This document shows, in pieces, positions 12,181 to 14,228 of a stretch of DNA of 14,228 nt. Source of the stretch: JACVRM01 sp046262315 (GTDB taxonomy: Bacteria > Actinomycetota > Thermoleophilia > Gaiellales > Gaiellaceae); contig JBHEMZ010000119.1 in NCBI GenBank assembly GCA_046262315.1, positions 1 to 14,228 of the forward strand. The letters are read 5' to 3'. The position numbers and the translations under genes were made by a program. The notes beneath the pieces were generated by a model. That model did not search any database. It was not told the origin of the DNA and was given only the letters and a program-made list of their open reading frames with translations. The number at the start of each line of letters is the position of its first letter. The first letter of the stretch is position 1.

Positions 12181-13926
12181 ATGGGCCTCCGGGTATGCCT
12201 CGTGACGCCGTTTGCGTGGTCACAGCCACACGACGTCAACGAGCACGTCGCCGGCCTCGCGGACGGGCTGCGGGCACTCGGCCACGAGGTCACGGTGCTC
12301 GCGCCGTCCAATCGGGCTCGTGACCTGGTCGCGGGCCGCCGGGCGCTCCAGGACGGTGCCTCGGCGGACGTGATCGCACTCGGGCCGGCCGTGCCCATCT
12401 CGCGGCGGAGCCAGCTCGGGGTGCCGGTCGGGGTGCGCGCGAACCTCGCCCTGGCGCTCGAGCGCGGGCGCTTCGACGTCGTACACGGCTTCGAGCCCGG
12501 TCTTCCGAGCCTGTCCTACCTGGCGCTGCGCGAGGCACGTGCGCTCACGGTCGCCACGTTCCTCTCGGCGGAGCGGCTCGGGTATCCGCCGGCGCGCTCC
12601 CAGCGCCTGCGACTGCTCGGTCGCCTGGACGCGCTCGTCGCCACGTCCCCCCACACGGCGGCGGCGGCGGCGGAGCGCTTCCCCGGCGACTACCACGTCG
12701 TGCCGCTCGGCATCGATCTGAAGCTGCACCATCCGGCTCGCAAGCGGCGGCTCATAGTGGCCGAGTGGCGCCCCGCCGAGCGGCCGCTGGCCCGCGCGGT
12801 CGCGCGCACGCTGCGCGAGCTGCCGGACTGGGAACTCGTCTTTCTGCGCACCAAGCCGCTCACGGGCCGGCCGCCTCTCCCCCACGCGCTGGGCGGACGC
12901 GTGCACGTTCGCACGCTGCGCGACGGGGCCTCGCGCGCATCGCTCTTCGCCCAGGCAGCCGTGTTCGTCCCGTCGCCGACGGGCCTCCCTCGCGCCCTGC
13001 TCGAGGCCCGTGCGGCCGGGGCGGCGATCGCCGCCCCGCGCGGCGTGGCCGAGCAGCCCGAGCTCGCCGCCGCGGCCGTCGCCCGGCTCACGGACGACCG
13101 CAGCCTGCGCGAGCGGCTGGGCCGCGAGCAGCTCGCGGGCGCCGAGCAAGAGAGCTTCGCCGCGCTGGCGCGCGACGTCGACGCCGTCTATCGCGAATTG
13201 ACGGGCCGGCGACGCCCGCGCGGAAGCGGAACACAACTCGCCGACCGGGACTGGATCGTCGCCGACCTGCACATGCACACGTCCTGGTCGCACGACTGCG
13301 GGATCGACCCGGCGGAGCTGGTCGACCACGCGGAAGCGATCGGCCTCGGCGCGATCGCCGTCACCGACCACAACACCTTCGGCGGAGCGCTGGAGGCGGC
13401 CGAGCTGGCACAGGGACGCGATCTCACCGTCATCACCGGCGAGGAGATCAAGACCGACGGCCAAGGTGAGGTGATCGGCCTCTTCCTGCGCGAGGAGATT
13501 CCCCGCGGCATGTCCTTTGCGGACACGGTGGCGGCCATCCGCGAGCAGGACGGCGTCGTCTACCTCCCCCACCCCTTCGACCGTCTCCACACCGTTCCCG
13601 ACCCGACGACGCTGCACCGCCATCTAGCGGACACCGACGTCTTCGAGGTCTACAACGCCCGCCTCCTCTTCGAGGGGTTCAACGACGAGGCTCTACGCTT
13701 CGCGCGCAAGTACGGCCTCGTCATGGGCGCCGGCTCCGACGCGCACGTGCTCCAAGGCGTCGGCACGGGGGGCCTGCGAATGCGCCGCTTCGACGGGCCC
13801 GACGAGTTCCTGGCCAGCCTCCAGACCGCCGAGGTGCTGCGGCGGCCCAAGTCCCTGGCCTACCTCCAGAGCCTCAAGTGGATGGCTCAGGTCAAGGAGC
13901 GGCTCGGCTCCGCTGATCCGCTGTAG
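12181..13926 (+). CDS. PimA-like GT4 glycosyltransferase domain fused to a PHP phosphoesterase
   Basis: A 581-residue two-domain protein. Residues 1-345 have the GT-B (GT4) fold and recall mycobacterial PimA: LRVCLVTPFAWSQPHDVNEH, LGHEVTVLAPS, FDVVHGFEPGLPSLSYLAL, VVPLGID and RALLEARAAGAAIAAPRG. However, positions important in active GT4 enzymes look altered: ATFL (128) where PimA has ATFH, no obvious Arg/Lys donor pair after the second Rossmann strand (AEWRPAERP), and SPTGLP instead of the first Glu of the E-x7-E motif. Residues 358-581 are an intact PHP metal-dependent phosphoesterase: DLHMHT (His364, His366), TDHNT (Asp396, His397), GEEIKT, LPHPFDR (His464) and GAGSDAH (Asp520, His522). 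So the phosphoesterase should be active, while the transferase part may be a binding module. ATG 12181 is chosen over GTG 12178 from the -10 spacing. The stop is formed at the edge of the downstream TIR element. The substrate is unknown; an inositol-phosphate or sugar-phosphate is plausible. Confidence 0.88.
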   Translation: MGLRVCLVTPFAWSQPHDVNEHVAGLADGLRALGHEVTVLAPSNRARDLVAGRRALQDGASADVIALGPAVPISRRSQLGVPVGVRANLALALERGRFDVVHGFEPGLPSLSYLALREARALTVATFLSAERLGYPPARSQRLRLLGRLDALVATSPHTAAAAAERFPGDYHVVPLGIDLKLHHPARKRRLIVAEWRPAERPLARAVARTLRELPDWELVFLRTKPLTGRPPLPHALGGRVHVRTLRDGASRASLFAQAAVFVPSPTGLPRALLEARAAGAAIAAPRGVAEQPELAAAAVARLTDDRSLRERLGREQLAGAEQESFAALARDVDAVYRELTGRRRPRGSGTQLADRDWIVADLHMHTSWSHDCGIDPAELVDHAEAIGLGAIAVTDHNTFGGALEAAELAQGRDLTVITGEEIKTDGQGEVIGLFLREEIPRGMSFADTVAAIREQDGVVYLPHPFDRLHTVPDPTTLHRHLADTDVFEVYNARLLFEGFNDEALRFARKYGLVMGAGSDAHVLQGVGTGGLRMRRFDGPDEFLASLQTAEVLRRPKSLAYLQSLKWMAQVKERLGSADPL

Positions 13927-14090
13927 GGGCCTGTCCGTGAGGTTCCCACGCTGCATGACGCGCGGGACGCGGCACGAGGCAAGGACGCAGGGAGCGGGAA
14001 TATGCAGTCATATTTCCGCGACTGAGGACGCCGCCTCGGGGCGTGTCACGCCTGTCAGACGGCCTGGCGCACCTTGCGGACAGGCCCCTA
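13924..14090. mobile_element. Small non-coding TIR element (MITE-like) flanked by TA
   Basis: TAGGGGCCTGTCCG at 13924-13937 is repeated exactly in inverted orientation at 14077-14090. Counting TA as a target duplication leaves a 163-base core (13926-14088) with 12-bp perfect terminal inverted repeats, GGGGCCTGTCCG, extended imperfectly inward (matching AGGT at 13940-13943). The centre holds an 11-bp near-perfect hairpin (GCGGGAATATG, loop CAGT, then CATATTTCCGC). There is no convincing gene inside. TA duplication suggests mobilisation by an IS630/mariner-type transposase, but I cannot show other copies. A plain long terminator stem is the alternative. The element touches the GT-PHP stop codon on its left. 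Confidence 0.55.
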
Positions 14091-14228
14091 GATGCTTGAT
14101 CGGTAATTCATGGCCGGGGCCGTGATTGCCGGGTAGGGGGTGGCGACAGGGTTGTCGAAGGTCGGCGGTGTCAATGCTCCGTCGACCAGGAGGCCTACGT
14201 GCGCGCCGACCTCGACACCCTGTTGATC
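14088..14228 (-). CDS. Possible C-terminal end of a minus-strand gene (partial)
   Basis: Reading inward from the window edge on the minus strand gives 46 codons with no stop, ending ...APAMNYRSSI and a TAG at 14088-14090 made from TA plus the element's terminal G. It includes VEVGAHVGLLVDGALTPPTF. About three quarters of the third positions are G or C, lower than the neighbouring genes, which could mean foreign origin or non-coding. I recognise no family. Another frame is also open across this short stretch, so the call is tentative. Confidence 0.3.
   Translation of the reverse strand, partial: DQQGVEVGAHVGLLVDGALTPPTFDNPVATPYPAITAPAMNYRSSI

Noticed and set aside
12220..13623. Minus-strand open frame of 467 codons
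   Set aside because: Antisense to the GT-PHP gene, with low-complexity composition and no motif.
13937..14125. Small plus-strand frame of 62 codons inside the TIR element
   Set aside because: It crosses the element boundary, has no ribosome site and shows no protein-like pattern. The region is better explained by inverted repeats.
1..14228. CRISPR array, tRNA, rRNA, riboswitch, phage defence or toxin-antitoxin operon
   Set aside because: No spaced direct repeats, cloverleaf or cas/toxin genes were seen. The RHH domains resemble antitoxins but are continuous with a metabolic enzyme and have no toxin partner.

Overview
The window is GC-rich DNA with GC-ending codons, dense short-spaced genes and many GTG starts. 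It reads as chromosome of a high-GC actinobacterium. Inositol-3-phosphate synthase together with a mycobacterial-type phosphatidylinositol phosphate synthase supports Actinobacteria. The gene mix suggests Thermoleophilia (Gaiellales or Solirubrobacterales), but that is inference. There are no rRNA, tRNA or CRISPR features, and no intact transposase gene.

Layout. 1-305 is the tail of a small membrane protein. 317-1165 is an ATP-grasp ligase, convergent with a small minus-strand pair (CsbD-like stress protein plus a 70-residue hydrophilic protein, 1162-1546). 1656-2488 is a secreted beta-propeller-like gene with a frameshift. 2529-3518 is moaA. 3519-3745 holds hairpins between convergent genes. 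3746-4702 (minus) is a lipoprotein with an HExxH motif. 4774-6539 is a tight plus-strand operon: PAP2/Aur1-like membrane enzyme, phosphatidylinositol phosphate synthase, small lipoprotein. 6702-8165 is inositol-3-phosphate synthase carrying two N-terminal ribbon-helix-helix (RHH) domains, followed by a membrane protein with a frameshift (8162-8747). 8785-12114 (minus) is a very large adenylate cyclase/ATPase/TPR regulator with two compensating frameshifts. 12181-13926 is a glycosyltransferase-PHP fusion. 13924-14090 is a small TIR element flanked by TA. The last 138 bases may be the end of a minus-strand gene.

How it fits together. The centre (4774-8165) is an inositol-phospholipid module. 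The synthase makes inositol phosphate, the CDP-alcohol transferase joins it to CDP-diacylglycerol, and the PAP2-type enzyme could dephosphorylate or transfer the head group. The most striking feature is that the synthase is continuous with a tandem DNA-binding module. Four TAGCA/TGCTA half-sites at 10-11 bp spacing overlap its predicted -10 element, so the enzyme may regulate its own promoter. The PimA-like GT-B domain fused to a PHP phosphoesterase further downstream may belong to the same theme, but that is speculative.

Expression style. Five genes (moaA, the HExxH lipoprotein, RHH-synthase, cyclase, GT-PHP) have a -10-like hexamer ending 6-7 bases before the start codon and no usable Shine-Dalgarno, the signature of leaderless mRNAs. 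Three genes carry small indels, at least two of them in short runs, which look more like sequencing or assembly errors than real decay.
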